DNA of 64,000 bases from Physcomitrium patens (taxonomy: Eukaryota > Streptophyta > Bryopsida > Funariales > Funariaceae), in contig NC_037253.1 of NCBI RefSeq assembly GCF_000002425.4, positions 8,117,176-8,181,175 of the forward strand, given 5' to 3'. The stretch's first letter is position 1. Each line of letters begins with the position of its first letter. The position numbers and the translations under genes are program-made. Below the pieces are notes generated by a model. The model worked only from the letters and a program-made list of their open reading frames with translations. It was not told the DNA's origin and did no database searches. This document shows, in pieces, positions 19,841 through 31,509 of the stretch.

Positions 19841-22040
19841 TCAAACTGCCGCATAATCATCACTGATAAGTATGCCTCGACTGCTTGCAATTCCCACAAA
19901 CTGTCGCATAATCATCACTGGCTCTGGGATTGAGACATCTAATCGCATAATGACTAATGTGTCTGCAATAGAAACAACGAAGTGGTCTTCTTGCACCCCC
20001 ATCAGGCATATTGGGTGTTTCCACTGGTATATACTTACTAGACTTGTTCCATATAGGGTTAGAAAATGAGCTCGGTCATCTTGTTGGAACAGAGGGAATT
20101 TGATTTGATGACACCGGAGGAGCATATTATTGATATCTGTACTGCTCCTTTTTGTAGTGCTCGGGGTTTGATACAGATCCGTGATTAAAATTGGAACTTT
20201 GAAAGTTATTGAATGCTTCATTTTGTTGATTAGATCGCTTTTCATTCCATCCAAATGTATTTTCTAATTGAACTTGATTGACATCCTAATGAGTTGGTGG
20301 GATCATGGTTTGATTACTGAATTGTTGTTGCCTTTGCAAATTCTAATAATTAGTTATTAAGTGCTTTCCTCTGTAAAATGTACATTGATCCATTATTTGT
20401 GAGGGTGAAGGGCATTCTATTACCAAATGGCCATGGCCTTTATAATTACTGCACCAAACATTGGTCCTTGTATTGGTAGGCTTTTACCTCTTCTCTTTAT
20501 CATTGGCCATATTGACGGCCATTTCCTCCATTTTCTTTGTCACGTTCAATAGCAAGGTTTCATTGGAATCTTTTAAGGCTGATATTATTGGTAACTCTGC
20601 CGCAGTTAATGCTTGTTGTTGATATGGAAAATAGGGAACATACACTGTTGTCACATTTGGTGGTAGAGCTTGCAATGCGGTGACATTAATTGGTCCCTAA
20701 ATATTGGCACTGGAATTGGCCACTGTTTCTAACCTCTGTGGATAACTATCTATTGATGTGTTTCAAGTCGGATTTTGAAAACTGCCTTGAACTGGAATCT
20801 TCGTAGCTCTCGTAGTTAAAAACTGATCATAATGGCATTCCTTTCAAACCTTGGCCCTATTAACGAGTTGTAGACACTAGAACAGGTTGAGCTTCCTTCA
20901 CAAACATTTTTAACTTTGGTGGTTGCAAACCATTGATTAATATGGATAAGATAAATACCTCTAGCATTTGGTGATTCGGCCACTTACTGAGAATATCAGC
21001 CACTTGGCCATAATATGATTCCACTACCTCCCCTAGGATCATTTTTCTGTTCATTAATCTCTTTCGAAGTCGATCTTCAAAACCTATTGGCCAAAAATGG
21101 ATTAAAAATGTATTCTTCAATGCTTCCCAATTCAAAAATTGATCCACTGATTGGAGTTGTACCATTCAAACGCCATGTCCTTTAAGGTTGCTGGCAACCA
21201 TCACAACCAAATATCTTTGGTTCTTCCATTATTGGCTATACATGCTGTCAAAAACTAAGACAAATGTTGATTGGGATCTGCACCCGAAAAGCCCCTAAAA
21301 ATAGGTAATGGAGCCGTGTTGGTTGTGCGATAGTCCATGTCACCCATTTGGACTGCTATAGGAACTGTTGGACCGCTTGTCATCATTGAAGAGGATAATG
21401 TGCCGCTTAATCTCTTATTAAAATTACCACTACTCTCTCCAATTACTTTTTTCAGACTTTCCAACCTCCTTAATTTATTATTATTATCTCTGAATAAGTT
21501 TATTAGTTGAATTAGAGGTGAAAATGATGGATTTTGAAATACGCTGAATTGGCCCTTATTGGCAAGCAATTTATGCCATTCTACGGAACCAATTTTTACA
21601 GTATCAGTAATTTCCGCTATTAAGAAGGTACCCAACGAAGTACCCAATTCTTCTGTGTTTCCTCCACTTGTAGTTAACGAGCTCAAGAGATTTGCTGGGC
21701 TGTTGACAAAATTTCCTGCGAATGCTCTTGGTAATTTTCTTAACGGTATATATGTCTGAAATATTAGAGATCGGTCAGCTTCTAGGTATGCTCGGATATG
21801 CCGACAGGCATGCAACCATCGCTTAAGCCAACTTTATTGATGATTACTTTTTAACTTACGTTCTTGCTTGTTTTACAATGATTATCTTCCTTATGCTCTG
21901 TTTGTCTTTCTTTCAATTGGCGTGTTTTCTTTACTACAATGTTCTCATTCTTAATAACCATAATCTTTCATTATATACTGCTGAATTTTCTTCCTATTTT
22001 CCATCTACTCATCTGGTAATTAATTCCTAACATTCAATGC
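19841..22040 (-). pseudogene. Family B gag
   Basis: Structural polyprotein in pieces: 21815-21255, 21165-20860, 20675-20484 and 20254-19841, separated by stops and shifts. Blocks shared with the plus-strand copy (33780-35460): RSLIFQTYIPLRKLP, SVEWHKLLANKGQF, FEDRLRKRLMNRKM, YYGQVADILSKWPNHQM and ILINGLQPPKLKMFVKEAQP. Near 19990-19940 the plus-one frame gives a complete zinc knuckle CFYCRHISHYAIRC, then CGNCKQSRHTYQ. It begins within 250 bp of the LTR. Broken. Confidence 0.82.
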
Positions 22041-22050
22041 TATTGTCAAT

Positions 22051-22067
22051 CCCCGGCAGCGGCACCA
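22051..22067 (-). promoter_or_regulatory. Family B primer-binding site, tRNA-Asp type
   Basis: Minus strand TGGTGCCGCTGCCGGGG, three bases inside the LTR. It matches the plant Athila/Tat-type site TGGCGCCGTTGCCGGGG, complementary to tRNA-Asp, at 15 of 17 positions. It supports the Tat/Athila assignment and contrasts with the self-primed A and C families. Confidence 0.8.
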
Positions 22068-22070
22068 AAA

Positions 22071-22836
22071 TGTAATTATCATTTTACTTATTCTACAAAT
22101 TCTTTTTAGAATAAACTTGTATAGAAAAATTCGAACTTAGAGAAAAACTAAGTGCATGAGCTTACAAGTTAGGATCACTCAATTAACTGTAATCCGAACC
22201 ACTAAAATACCAAGAAATACTAAAATACTTCTCACTCGGAATAATACTCCTTCATCAACTCATAACCACAATGTGCAACCTTGCACTCTCAAAAGATTGC
22301 TCAAAACATAATAATTCCCATCCAACACCAGGAAAACAGACTTCACTCCAACCAATTTGGATCCACACAATTTCTGTAATCATAGACTTCTTCTGTCCAA
22401 AACACACATAACTCTCGATGAACAACAATCATAATCTTTCAATCATAATCAATCTTCCAATAACTTCTCATATAATTCAATCACATAATACTCCAATTAC
22501 ATAATCAATAACTCATAAATCAATCTCTGATTTATTCTACAGACTCACTTCTCAGTATTCAAAAACTATCCATTATTCTTCAACAACAAAGAAAACAAAG
22601 AAAACAAAGAAGTAGCACCGAGCTTAACCCATGCTCATGACTATCATAGTCTAGCCCCTCAACAAACTTTTACAACTCCTACATAATTGCTACTGATTTC
22701 TAGATTCTAACTGTAATCCTATAATAACTGCTTTTAATAACTAATTTAACCATCCATCCTCCTGAACTGACTATTCTATGGACTATTATTCTATTTTGTC
22801 AATATCTTACAAAAATAAACTAATATCTATTCTACA
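22071..22836 (-). repeat. Family B 5' LTR of the minus-strand element
   Basis: 766 bp; on its own strand it opens TGTAGAATAGATA and closes ATGATAATTACA. It matches the plus-strand LTRs at 33213-33536 (truncated) and 42155-42938 along its length, including 'taagatat.ga.aaa.aga' near the start and 'tgtgatcctaa.ttgtaagctcatgca' near the end. Beyond 22836 the sequence is C2 pol, so B inserted into C2; GTATG (22837-22841) would be the target duplication, but the left partner is lost. Confidence 0.88.
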
Positions 22837-23198
22837 GTATGTCTTTGTCAAGATTCGAATTCAAGATCACTTAACGATCGAAAAAACAATAAGATTTTTC
22901 AGATGCACTCTCTAGACAATCTTACCTTGCACCAAAAGAAGGAGATGCTGCTTTTGATTTGCAAAAGACAATTCTCTTGAAGCCAAAGCATCTTTATCTT
23001 TGAGCAATGAAATCAATATTAATTGTTGATTCAACTTTCATTAAGCAAGTTTAGTCAAGAATGTCTTTTGATCTTCTTATTCATGATATTAAAAAAAAAC
23101 CTTCAAAGTCTCATGATACTTCCAAGTTTGAATTTAAGACCAATCTACTATATTTTGAGGGACGCCTATATGTTATTAAAAATAAAGCTTGATTACAT

Positions 23199-24526
23199 TG
23201 TCGTATGGTGTAATTTGCTATCTCAAAATAAACTGGGTATCTAGCTGTAGAGAGTGTAGCTTAAAAATTTATATGAATCTTGTGTTAGCCTCTCAAAACT
23301 CCTTTATTTTGTATAAACTCAAAATATAATAAATCCCTTCAAAAATTATTTTCTTACAAATGGTTTCTTATCTTGAATTTTAAAAAATCATAACTCTTGA
23401 TCTGACTATTCAATTTGTTTCAAATTTATAAGATAGGTAGAATTCACCCTTGAATTTTATCACAAAAAAAACCAACTGCAAATTCACTTCCAATCTTCAA
23501 GCATCTAGGAAACCCTACCAGATGCTCTAAACCCTAATTTACAAGCACTTGAACACTATTTTCTTAATATTTCAAGAATCCAATACTCAAATATCATAAA
23601 ACTTATGCACAAAGTTTATTAACATAAAATTACACATTTCCTGAAATTTTGAGCCAAAACCTTATCAAATTGCTTAAGATATAGCTCAAGAGACAACCAC
23701 TAGCAAATCGGATTACTTACTACCTTTAGATTGCTTGTGCTAACTTCAAAATCTAATAACTCTTTCACTTCAACTTAGAATCCAATAAAAAATATGCAAA
23801 AAGTGTAGCCGCAAAAGTGCTCTCTCTAATCGCAATTACCGATCTTTATTTGCTATCAGTACGCATGCGTTATGCCAAAAAGAGTGACAATAGCTCCCAA
23901 ACCAAAACCTTAACTTTGAGCACTTGTATCTCCTTCATATAAACTCCAAACCATACAAAACTTTCACCAAAACCATAGCCAAAATCCTAAACCTTCTGAC
24001 CTTAGCCTTCAAAACTCAAATGGCTTCGAGAAACTAACCCTAATCTCTAATATGGCATCGGACAGCCTCCTCAAAGCCATTTGGTCATGATTTTGACCAA
24101 TAGGAATAGAGATTTTCATTATTCATCACCATTTATCTATATTGGTACCCTAATTACTCTTTTTGCTACCAAAATCCTTCTTCAATCCTTTTTCTTATAA
24201 GATTTATATAATTTATGCTCTAAACACCAAATAAAAGAATCAAAATAAGTTTTAAAATGTCATCAATGTCTAACAAAGGTAACTCTAAATATTTAGAAGT
24301 TTTTATCAACCAAAACCAATCTTAAAAGCCACTATCAAAAAAAAATTTAAGTTATACAAATTCTATAGTAATCTTTTTAAACAACCTCTTAACAAAGTAA
24401 TAAGAAAATTATATTCTACAACCAACTAAAATCTACTAATATGGCTCTCACCATGTTACTTAATAAATTATATATTAAGTACATAATTACATTATTTTCA
24501 TATAATAGCCAAACCTCAACATGACA
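23199..24526 (-). mobile_element. Family D solo LTR, copy D3
   Basis: 1,328 bp, TGTCGTATGG...CCTCAACATGACA on the plus strand, with a perfect 4-bp duplication ACAT at 23195-23198 and 24527-24530. It interrupts C2 in 'gattac|attcttcaagctcg', seen uninterrupted in C1 at 45251. It matches D2 over its full length. No coding capacity. Confidence 0.9.
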
Positions 24527-24530
24527 ACAT

Positions 24531-25923
24531 ATTCTTCAAGCTCGTCATGACTTTCCAACAATATGGCATTTTGGATACAATAAAACTTTGGAACTAATAT
24601 CTATGGATTTTTGGTGGCCTCAAATATAAAAAGAAGTCATAAATTTTGTACAATCTTGTGATATTTGCTCAAGATCAAAAAACTCATCGTCATCAAACTT
24701 GTGGACTTCTTCAGCTATTACCTATTCCAAAACAACCATGGTCTTTTGTTTCCATGGATTTCATCACGGATCTTCCAATCTCAGGTTCTTATGTCTCTAT
24801 ATTAGTGATGGTAGATTGTTTTATCAAGATGGCACATTTTGTACCATGTACAAAATCTATCACAGGTAATGAAACAACTAAGCTCTTTTTCAACAATATC
24901 TATCTCTATCATGGATTATCCAAGGATATTATATCGAATAGGAGAACTCAGTTTGTATCAAGATTTTCGCAAACTATTTTCAAGATTTTAAAAGTGGATA
25001 TAAAACTATCTTTGGTATTCCATCCTCAAACTGATGGACAAATAGAGCATGTTAATCAAGTTTTGTAGCAGTATTTAAGATGTACCATCAATTACCAACA
25101 AGATGATTGGATAACTCTTTTGCTATTGGTAGAGTTTGCTTATAATAATTTGGTACATTCTTCTATAAAAAAAATACTTTTTTTTGCCAATTATGATTAT
25201 CATCCATGACTTGATACTTTTGACTTTTCAAAAGTTGATAATCTTGCTGCGAAAGATTTGGCAAATCATTTATTAGAGCTACATGCAACAATAAAAGCAC
25301 AGTTAAAAAGAAATCAAGAACAACAAAAGATCAATGCAAATGTCTATCAAAAGGAATAACCACCATTCGACATGGGTGATAAGGTATGGTTACTTCTTTG
25401 CAATATCAAGACCATTCATCCTTGTAACAAGATGGACTATCAAAGGCTTGGTCCATTTTTTATTTCTACACAAATCAGTCCAATTGCATATTGTTTACAT
25501 CTACCAGAGTCAATGAAAATCCATGTAGTATTCTACATGTCTCTTCTTGAACCATACAAGACATTAAACATGATAAAAAGAAGACAAGCTCCACCTCTTC
25601 CTATAAAAAAGCACAATAATGAAGAGTTTGAAGTGGAAGAAGTCCTAGATTCAAGGCAGCACTTACATAAATTGGAATATCTTGTCTATTTGCATGGATA
25701 TGATATTAGTGAATGCACATGGAAGCTAGTAAAGAATCTTGTAAATACAAAAAAAAACAATGGAAGCTTTTCATCCATGACATCTATGAAAATCAAGATG
25801 AAAATCTTCTTTATAAAAGAAACAAAATCTAAGCAAGATAACATTCTACTTTCAATCATTATTTGTAGCTTCTTTGTAGTTGTAATGGTGAGGAGATGGA
25901 GAACCAACAACCAACAATTTTGA
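24531..25923 (+). pseudogene. Chromovirus C2 integrase and chromodomain
   Basis: Broken integrase. 24646-25068 is open: PWSFVSMDFITDLP (first Asp), KDIISNRRTQFVSRF (second Asp mutated to Asn in 'SDR'), VFHPQTDGQIEHVNQVL (Glu kept). Stops follow at 25066 and 25207. 25372-25923 is open again: GDKVWLLLCNIKT, YQRLGPFFI (GPF/Y module), MKIHVVFYMSLLEPYKT, then the chromodomain at about 25620-25750 (FEVEEVLDSRQHLHKLEYLVY...GYDISECTWK). The loss of the catalytic Asp and the stops make it inactive. The tail after 25760 is not conserved with C1. Confidence 0.88.
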
Positions 25924-26054
25924 CTTAAGAGCCTTTATTTGTTGACCTACTAGACAAGACATTATAATTGTCACAACCTTCAAGATGACGTAATGGAGAT
26001 GAAGATCCTCAAGAACAACATATTCTTCATCAAATAAATGGTGAAATACAATGC

Positions 26055-27376
26055 TATCATATAGCGTGATTTGCTATCTAGAAATATACTAGGTATTAAG
26101 TTGTAGAGAGCTTAGCTTAAACCTTTATATGAATCTTGTCTTAGCTTCCAAAACTCCTTTGATTTGCATAAAATTCAAAATATAAAAAAATCCCTTCAAA
26201 ACATATTTTTTCTCGCGAAGGATTTTCTTGTTCAGAAATTTAGAAATTCATAACTCTTGATCTATCCGTTCAGTTTGTTTCAAATTTATAAGATAGGTAG
26301 AAATCACCCTAAGTTTTTACCACAAAAATAAACCAACTATACATTCACCCTTGATCTTCTAGCATCTAAAAAACCATAGTAGATGTTCTAAATGCTAATT
26401 TACAAGCAATTGAGTACTATTTTCTTAATATCTCAAGAATTTAAAACTCAAATGTCATCAAACTTATGTACAAAGTTTATTAACATGAAATTACACATTT
26501 CTTGAAATTTTGAGCCAAAACCTCAAGATATAGCTCAAGACACAACCACTAATAAATTGGAACACTTACTACCCTTAGATTGCATGCGTTGACTTCAAAA
26601 TCCAATTACTCCTTCATTCCAACTTAAAATCCAGCAAGCAGTGTATGAAAAGTATAGTTGCAAAAGTGCTCTGTATAGTGGCAGTCGCTAATCTTCAATT
26701 GCTGTCAGTATGCATGTGTTATGCCAAAAAGAGTAACAAGAGCTCCCAAATCAATACCTTAACTTTGAGCGCCTACATCTCCTTTATATAAACTCTAAAC
26801 CATATAAAATATGCACCAAAACCATAGCCAAAAACCTAAACTTACTGACTTTAGTCTTCAAAGCTCGAATGGCCCCAAAAAACTAACTCTAATCCCTAAT
26901 ATGGCCTCACGCAGCCTCCTCAAAGCCCATTGGTCATGATTTTTGACCAATAAGAATGGAGATTTTCATCATCCATCTCCATTCATCTATATTGGTGCCC
27001 TAATTACTCCTTTTGCTACCAAAACCCTTCTTCAATCCTTTTTTCTTATAAGATTTACATAATTTATATCTAAACACCAAATAAAAGAACTAAAATAAGT
27101 TTTCAAATGTTACAAATGTCTAACAAATATGACTCTAAATGTATAGAAATTACTATCAACCAAAACCAAACTTAAAACCCACTATCAAAAAGGAAATCAA
27201 AGTTATACAAATTCTATAGTAATATTTTAAATAACCTCTTCTCAAGGTAATAATCAAATTATATTCTACAACCAACTAAAATCTACTAATATGGCTCTCA
27301 CCATGTTACTTAATAAATTATATATTAAATACATAATTATATTATTTTCATATAGTAGCCAAATCACAACACAACA
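26055..27376 (-). mobile_element. Family D solo LTR, copy D4
   Basis: About 1,322 bp, aligned to D2 and D3 end to end. Terminal bases have drifted (TATCATATAG in place of TGTCGTATGG). Flanks ATGC (26051-26054) and ATAC (27377-27380) are a 4-bp duplication with one change. It lies between the chromodomain and ORF3 of C2. More diverged than D2 or D3. Confidence 0.85.
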
Positions 27377-27416
27377 ATACATTTGGTAACACAACCTTCG
27401 AAGGAACTACCGATGT

Positions 27417-27644
27417 TTGGTGATTTTACTAGAGGTAGGAACAATTCCAGACAGTGTTCTAAATATTTTATTTGAAGGAAGTTATGAAGGCCTAAACAAA
27501 GATCAAATAACTGGGTGGTCTTTCTGCCCTAGTATAGGACACTATCAATGGTTGAGAGGCCATATCAATCATTTTCGAAGAGAAGAAAGATCAAAATATG
27601 TGGCAAATATAATTTGTTGCATCTTAGACTTCCTTGACAAGTGA
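27417..27644 (+). CDS. Chromovirus C2 ORF3, small protein of unknown function
   Basis: 75-codon open frame between chromodomain and 3' LTR; the family frame may begin upstream of D4. Beginning with the ATG at 27417, it reads VILLEVGTIPDSVLNILFEG near the start and ends SKYVANIICCILDFLDK. The right-edge element keeps the same sequence with stops (63939-63697), and element A has a related ORF at the same place. The shared core is G-H-Y-x-W-L-R-G-x-I-N-H-x-x-R-E. No signal peptide or known domain seen. C1 lacks it. Unbroken here, although the element around it is dead. Not an env: no transmembrane segment. Confidence 0.55.
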   Translation: MVILLEVGTIPDSVLNILFEGSYEGLNKDQITGWSFCPSIGHYQWLRGHINHFRREERSKYVANIICCILDFLDK

Positions 27645-27685
27645 TCACCGCTCCTCGTGGAACTCGTCCCTAGAAAGAGGTATAA

Positions 27686-28235
27686 TGTCACGGACATATA
27701 TTTACTATAATTATTATCTAAGTGATATAAATAGGTAGAAGTAGGTAAAAGTAGATCAATTTCATAATATCTTCTAGAAAAGCTTCCTAGAAGATTTATA
27801 GACTTTTCTTTGACTTTACATGTGTTTATACTTAATTGGTAGGTTAAAAACTTGGTCAATAAGTTAACCACGTGCCACACATAATAGTAGCTTGTAGAAC
27901 AAGCTAACTATGTGGCGTCCAGAAGAAAACTTGCCTTGCAAGTAAAAATATGTATTGTACAAAGTCAACACATTTTTGGAGGTTCTATAGAACATCACCT
28001 TATAGCTCTTAGGTAGATAGTATATATAGAGGCAAGAGTGAAAGCCTTCTTCACTCTTGTCAACTCTTTTCTTGCTTCTAGTCTAGTTTCAAGGGTCTCT
28101 AGTTTTCTTGTCTTTTGGCAACAGCTATTCCATTTTCTTTCTTAATATACATATTTAGTTATTTCTATTTTTTCATCTTTCTTTGAAAAAAGTCTCACTT
28201 ATTTATTTGTTTTTATCAAGTTCTTGTCCTTGACA
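27686..28235 (+). repeat. Chromovirus C2 3' LTR
   Basis: 550 bp, TGTCACGGACATAT...GTCCTTGACA, preceded by a purine tract. TATATATA at 28021 and ACTCTTGTCAA at 28053-28063 (32 bp later) form the same promoter/self-primer layout as in A and C1. 27771-27795 has TTCTAGAA and CTTCCTAGAAG heat-shock-like half-sites. Matches 35741-36290 (inverted) closely. Confidence 0.88.
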
Positions 28236-29050
28236 TCTCACTTCTACTATGAATAGCATCTATAATCTTTCCTTCTATAGGCAACTCAAATAAACTCAAA
28301 AATGAAATTAAAAGAGAATAATGCACAACCTTTAATATTAAATCAAATTTTTCACAACAAAGGATAATCCACTTTTTTTAAGGAAAAAATCAAGATAAAA
28401 ATAGTAAATTAGCACTCTTATCAAACTATCAAGGATATGAATCTTAAAGAGAGGAATCCTTAATCCATTCTTATGTCACACAAAAGAATTAAAAAATCAT
28501 ACCATATGGTATTAAATACCATGTCATATGGTATTAAATACCATGTCATATGGTATTAAATACCATATGATATGGTGTTAAACTAGAATGGTTATTGCCA
28601 AAGACAAGATGTGAGCTAAAATAAACCTCCATTAATTGGAAGTTTATTTTAATTCACAACCAATGAATTAATTATGTTAATTACAAACATTATGACTCTT
28701 ATTTACTTCCCCATTAAATAACCCTTAAATCTTCTTTACATCTCATATTGTTAAGCAACCTCTACTATTAATTCTCTCTTACAATAGCAACATATTCACC
28801 ACATGCATGTACAAGAAGTTATATTTTTTAATCTTTAATTAGTTATCCTAATCTAATTTAATTAATAAATAAATTTATTTATTTTATTAATTTCCATCTA
28901 TCAACACAAAAATTCATCCGAATATAATTTGTCATCTGTGAATGACTTCTCATCCATGAATAACTTCTCATCCAATTCAAATTTTCATCCTTAATTAGAT
29001 TTATCATCCAACATCCAATACTTCATACCAAACCCTAATTAAGTGCTTCT
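28236..29050. other. AT-rich spacer with palindromic 22-bp tandem repeat
   Basis: No gene seen. 28499-28583 has three copies of a 22-bp unit CATATGGTATTAAATACCATGT; each unit is nearly self-complementary (ATGGTATT-AAATACCAT), so the array can form alternating hairpins. The rest is AT-rich and unassigned. Confidence 0.6.
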
Positions 29051-29059
29051 TAAACCTAA

Positions 29060-30620
29060 GTCTTCCTAAAAACTTGAATTCACCTTGTGCTCTTTTACTG
29101 ATAACAGCGTCGAGAAGAGTGCTTGCCTCCATAGGCCGCTTCCTCCATCGCCTACTGGAATCCCGTTGTCCCTCTTCTCGTAGTCTTCTGGTTCTTCACT
29201 ACCCATCCTTTCTGAAACTATTAGGTTCTTTTATCGTGCGGAAGTTGCTGATGAAGCTCCAGTCTCGGTTCTGACTGTTCCAGCAATCCTCTTTCACACT
29301 AACTTCTTGCAAAATTTAGTGGAAGACACTACACTCTCATCTCAATTATGGCTAATCTTGAATCAAACCATAGTCTACCAGACTATGCGCTATAAGTGAA
29401 CTCATGCGGGTGAATTGTGCAAGTATGCTCAATAACCCAATCAACTAATTGGTTAAACTACAATACTTATTACTAAGCGAGAATAATTTCTCTAACTCTA
29501 GAAAACGTTGTTGCGTCTTGCTGTGCTTTCTTTCTATCTCTACACTTATTCAAAAAATTTAGTTGGGTGTCATAACTTGGAACTCGGTGGATTATCGATT
29601 TTTTGGATGTCTTAAATCACCGTGATCTGCCTTTTCCAACTCCTCCATTTGCGTTGATCCTTGGCCAAGGGACGTAACCACACATATGCCGTACATCAAT
29701 CAAATGCAAGGTAACTCTTTTAACAAAAGCGACCAACTATGACGTCGCTTTGTCATCGACCTCCAGACTAGATCTGAACAGCCAAATACCACCGAGTCTA
29801 CGGTCGAACTATGGTTGATTGGACTCAGCAGCACCATCTCCGAATCCACGCCATTGCTTGAATTCGAAAGAGCAATCACCTTCCGCTTCAACTACGTATT
29901 CTACCAGCTCATCGAATGTTGTCAATGTTGCAGCGTACATCAGAATCGCAACGCTCCAACACCCACGCACTACACGAATAACCACAAGAAGTAAGAAAAA
30001 TCAGAGATCCGCCTCATTTGAAGCTCGTCCACAGCACACACCACTGGACTTGATTCTTGCTAGAGACGCAATCTTCAGATTGAATCGCCCCGATCAGCTC
30101 AGCTCCACTTAGTAGCTGATCGCTCATTTGCTCAGCAATAGCAGAGAAGGAACGTAGACAAGCCGCTGCTTAGCCGCTCCACTCTGTCCACCACACAATG
30201 ACCAGTTCCGGATCGCTGGAGCTCGTGAATCGTGAAGATAGTAAAAACAAAAGACAAGAGACCATGGCACCACCACAGTCCTTGCAACGCAAAGGAACAG
30301 GAAAAAAATCGACAATACCACAGCACAACAACGAGCCGCAACACACTAGCCAAAACCACAGGAGGTAGGAAGACGAAATAAATAAATAAATAAATAAAGA
30401 GATTTTTTTTTATTTTTTTTTATTTTCCCCCAATCGAGAAAAATGAATTCCTTCTAGAACCAAAAAACGGGGGGAAGAGGTCCAAGGCGGCCCGGACCCC
30501 TATCAATGAGGAAGCTGCCATTGGTCCTCCGACACCCAGCCGCAACTCAACCTCGCAGCAGCACTTCGTCCTTTCTTCTTTTCCGTCGTTCTCTTTTTTT
30601 TTTTCTTCATTCTCCTTCTT
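29060..30620. other. GC-richer island without a supportable gene
   Basis: Base composition rises sharply against the AT-rich flanks and there are many open frames of 60-100 codons on both strands, none with a recognisable motif. 30384-30425 is AAAT repeats with T runs; 30580-30660 is a pyrimidine tract. It could be a decayed gene, or an LTR/UTR of another retroelement. I cannot decide. Confidence 0.3.
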
Positions 30621-30659
30621 CTCTTTTCTTCTCCTTTTCTTCTACTATTCTTTTTTGCT

Positions 30660-31040
30660 TTCTACCTCTTCCATCTACTATATATATATATATATATATA
30701 TTTCCTTCTTTGTCCTTGCTTCCAATTTTTATTTATTTATTTATCTCTTATCATATATATATATATATATATATAAATATATTAGGAAATATTAATAAAT
30801 AAATAATTTTTAAATTTATTTTTATTTTTATTTTTTGTACCAAGACTACTTCTTTTGTATTGGCTAACTAAAAAAATATAATCTTATAGAATCTTTCTTA
30901 CAAAACTCTATCCTAAATTGCATGTCTACTACTAGCAATCTATATTCCATTTTTTCCTAAAATTCTAATATTAATTCATAAAATTTATGTTTCAAGCACA
31001 ATAAGTAAATTTTTATACTAAATATTAAAGTGAGTCAATT
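30660..31040. repeat. AT microsatellites and AT-rich spacer
   Basis: (AT)n at about 30680-30700 and 30752-30774, TTTA repeats around 30730, then AT-rich DNA with no coding signal up to the C-type LTR fragment. Confidence 0.7.
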
Positions 31041-31049
31041 CAATCGCTC

Positions 31050-31430
31050 ACACAAGAAGATTAGAAAGTCTTGAAACAAGGCTAAAGACTAAAAAAGCAT
31101 TAACAAGAGTGAAGAAGGCATCACTCGAGCCTCCATATATACTCTTAGTTACAAACTATGTGGCTATATCCTATAGGACCTCCAAAACATGTTGACTTTA
31201 TAGGACACATATCTTAACTTACAAGATAAGTTTTCTATATGTATGCCACATAGTTAGCTTATTCCACAAGCTACCGATACGTGGTTAACTTATTGATGAA
31301 GTTTCTAAACTACCAATTAACTACAAATACATATAAATTCAAAGCAGTGTCCAAGAACATTCTTTTAAAAATATTATGAATTAAATCTAATTTTACTTAC
31401 TTCTATTGAATCATATAGATAAATATTATA

Positions 31431-31466
<36 letters not shown>

Positions 31467-31476
31467 ATGATATAAA
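31050..31476 (-). repeat. Truncated family C LTR, inverted
   Basis: Aligns in reverse to the C LTRs, for example 35800-36290: 'tagaaagtcttgaaacaaggctaaagact', 'aacaagagtgaagaaggc', 'tgtggctatatcctataggacctcc', 'ccacatagttagcttattccacaagctacc'. An (AT)n run (about 31435-31465) has expanded near its end, and 'ccatgata' at 31469-31476 corresponds to CCGTGACA. The left end is missing. Confidence 0.75.
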
Positions 31477-31509
31477 GTCAACATTTTTTGAAAGTCTTGT
31501 AGAACATTA
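31477..31509 (+). repeat. Left piece of an older C LTR split by C1
   Basis: 'aaagtcaacattttttgaaagtcttgtagaacatta' corresponds to the middle of a C LTR (compare 31783-31815). The continuation is at 49491-49735 beyond C1. Flanks CATTA (31505-31509) and CATAA (49491-49495) are the imperfect target duplication of C1. Confidence 0.65.

Larger units (their letters stand above)
22837..28235 (+). mobile_element. Chromovirus C2, 3' half, with two D LTRs nested
   Basis: Composite of C-family DNA: RNase H-integrase linker 22837-23198, solo LTR D3, integrase and chromodomain 24531-26054, solo LTR D4, ORF3 27377-27644, purine tract, and 3' LTR 27686-28235. The pieces align in order with C1 (44880-45350 and 47688-48940). 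The 5' half is missing, cut off where the minus-strand B element sits. The LTR is of a subtype (ACTCTTGTCAA start) shared with 35741-36290 and the right-edge copy. Confidence 0.88.

Noticed and set aside
25686..25910. Minus-strand 74-codon frame
   Set aside because: Antisense shadow of the C2 chromodomain and tail.
27417..27644. ORF3 as a retroviral envelope
   Set aside because: Too short, with no signal peptide, membrane segment or Cys pattern.
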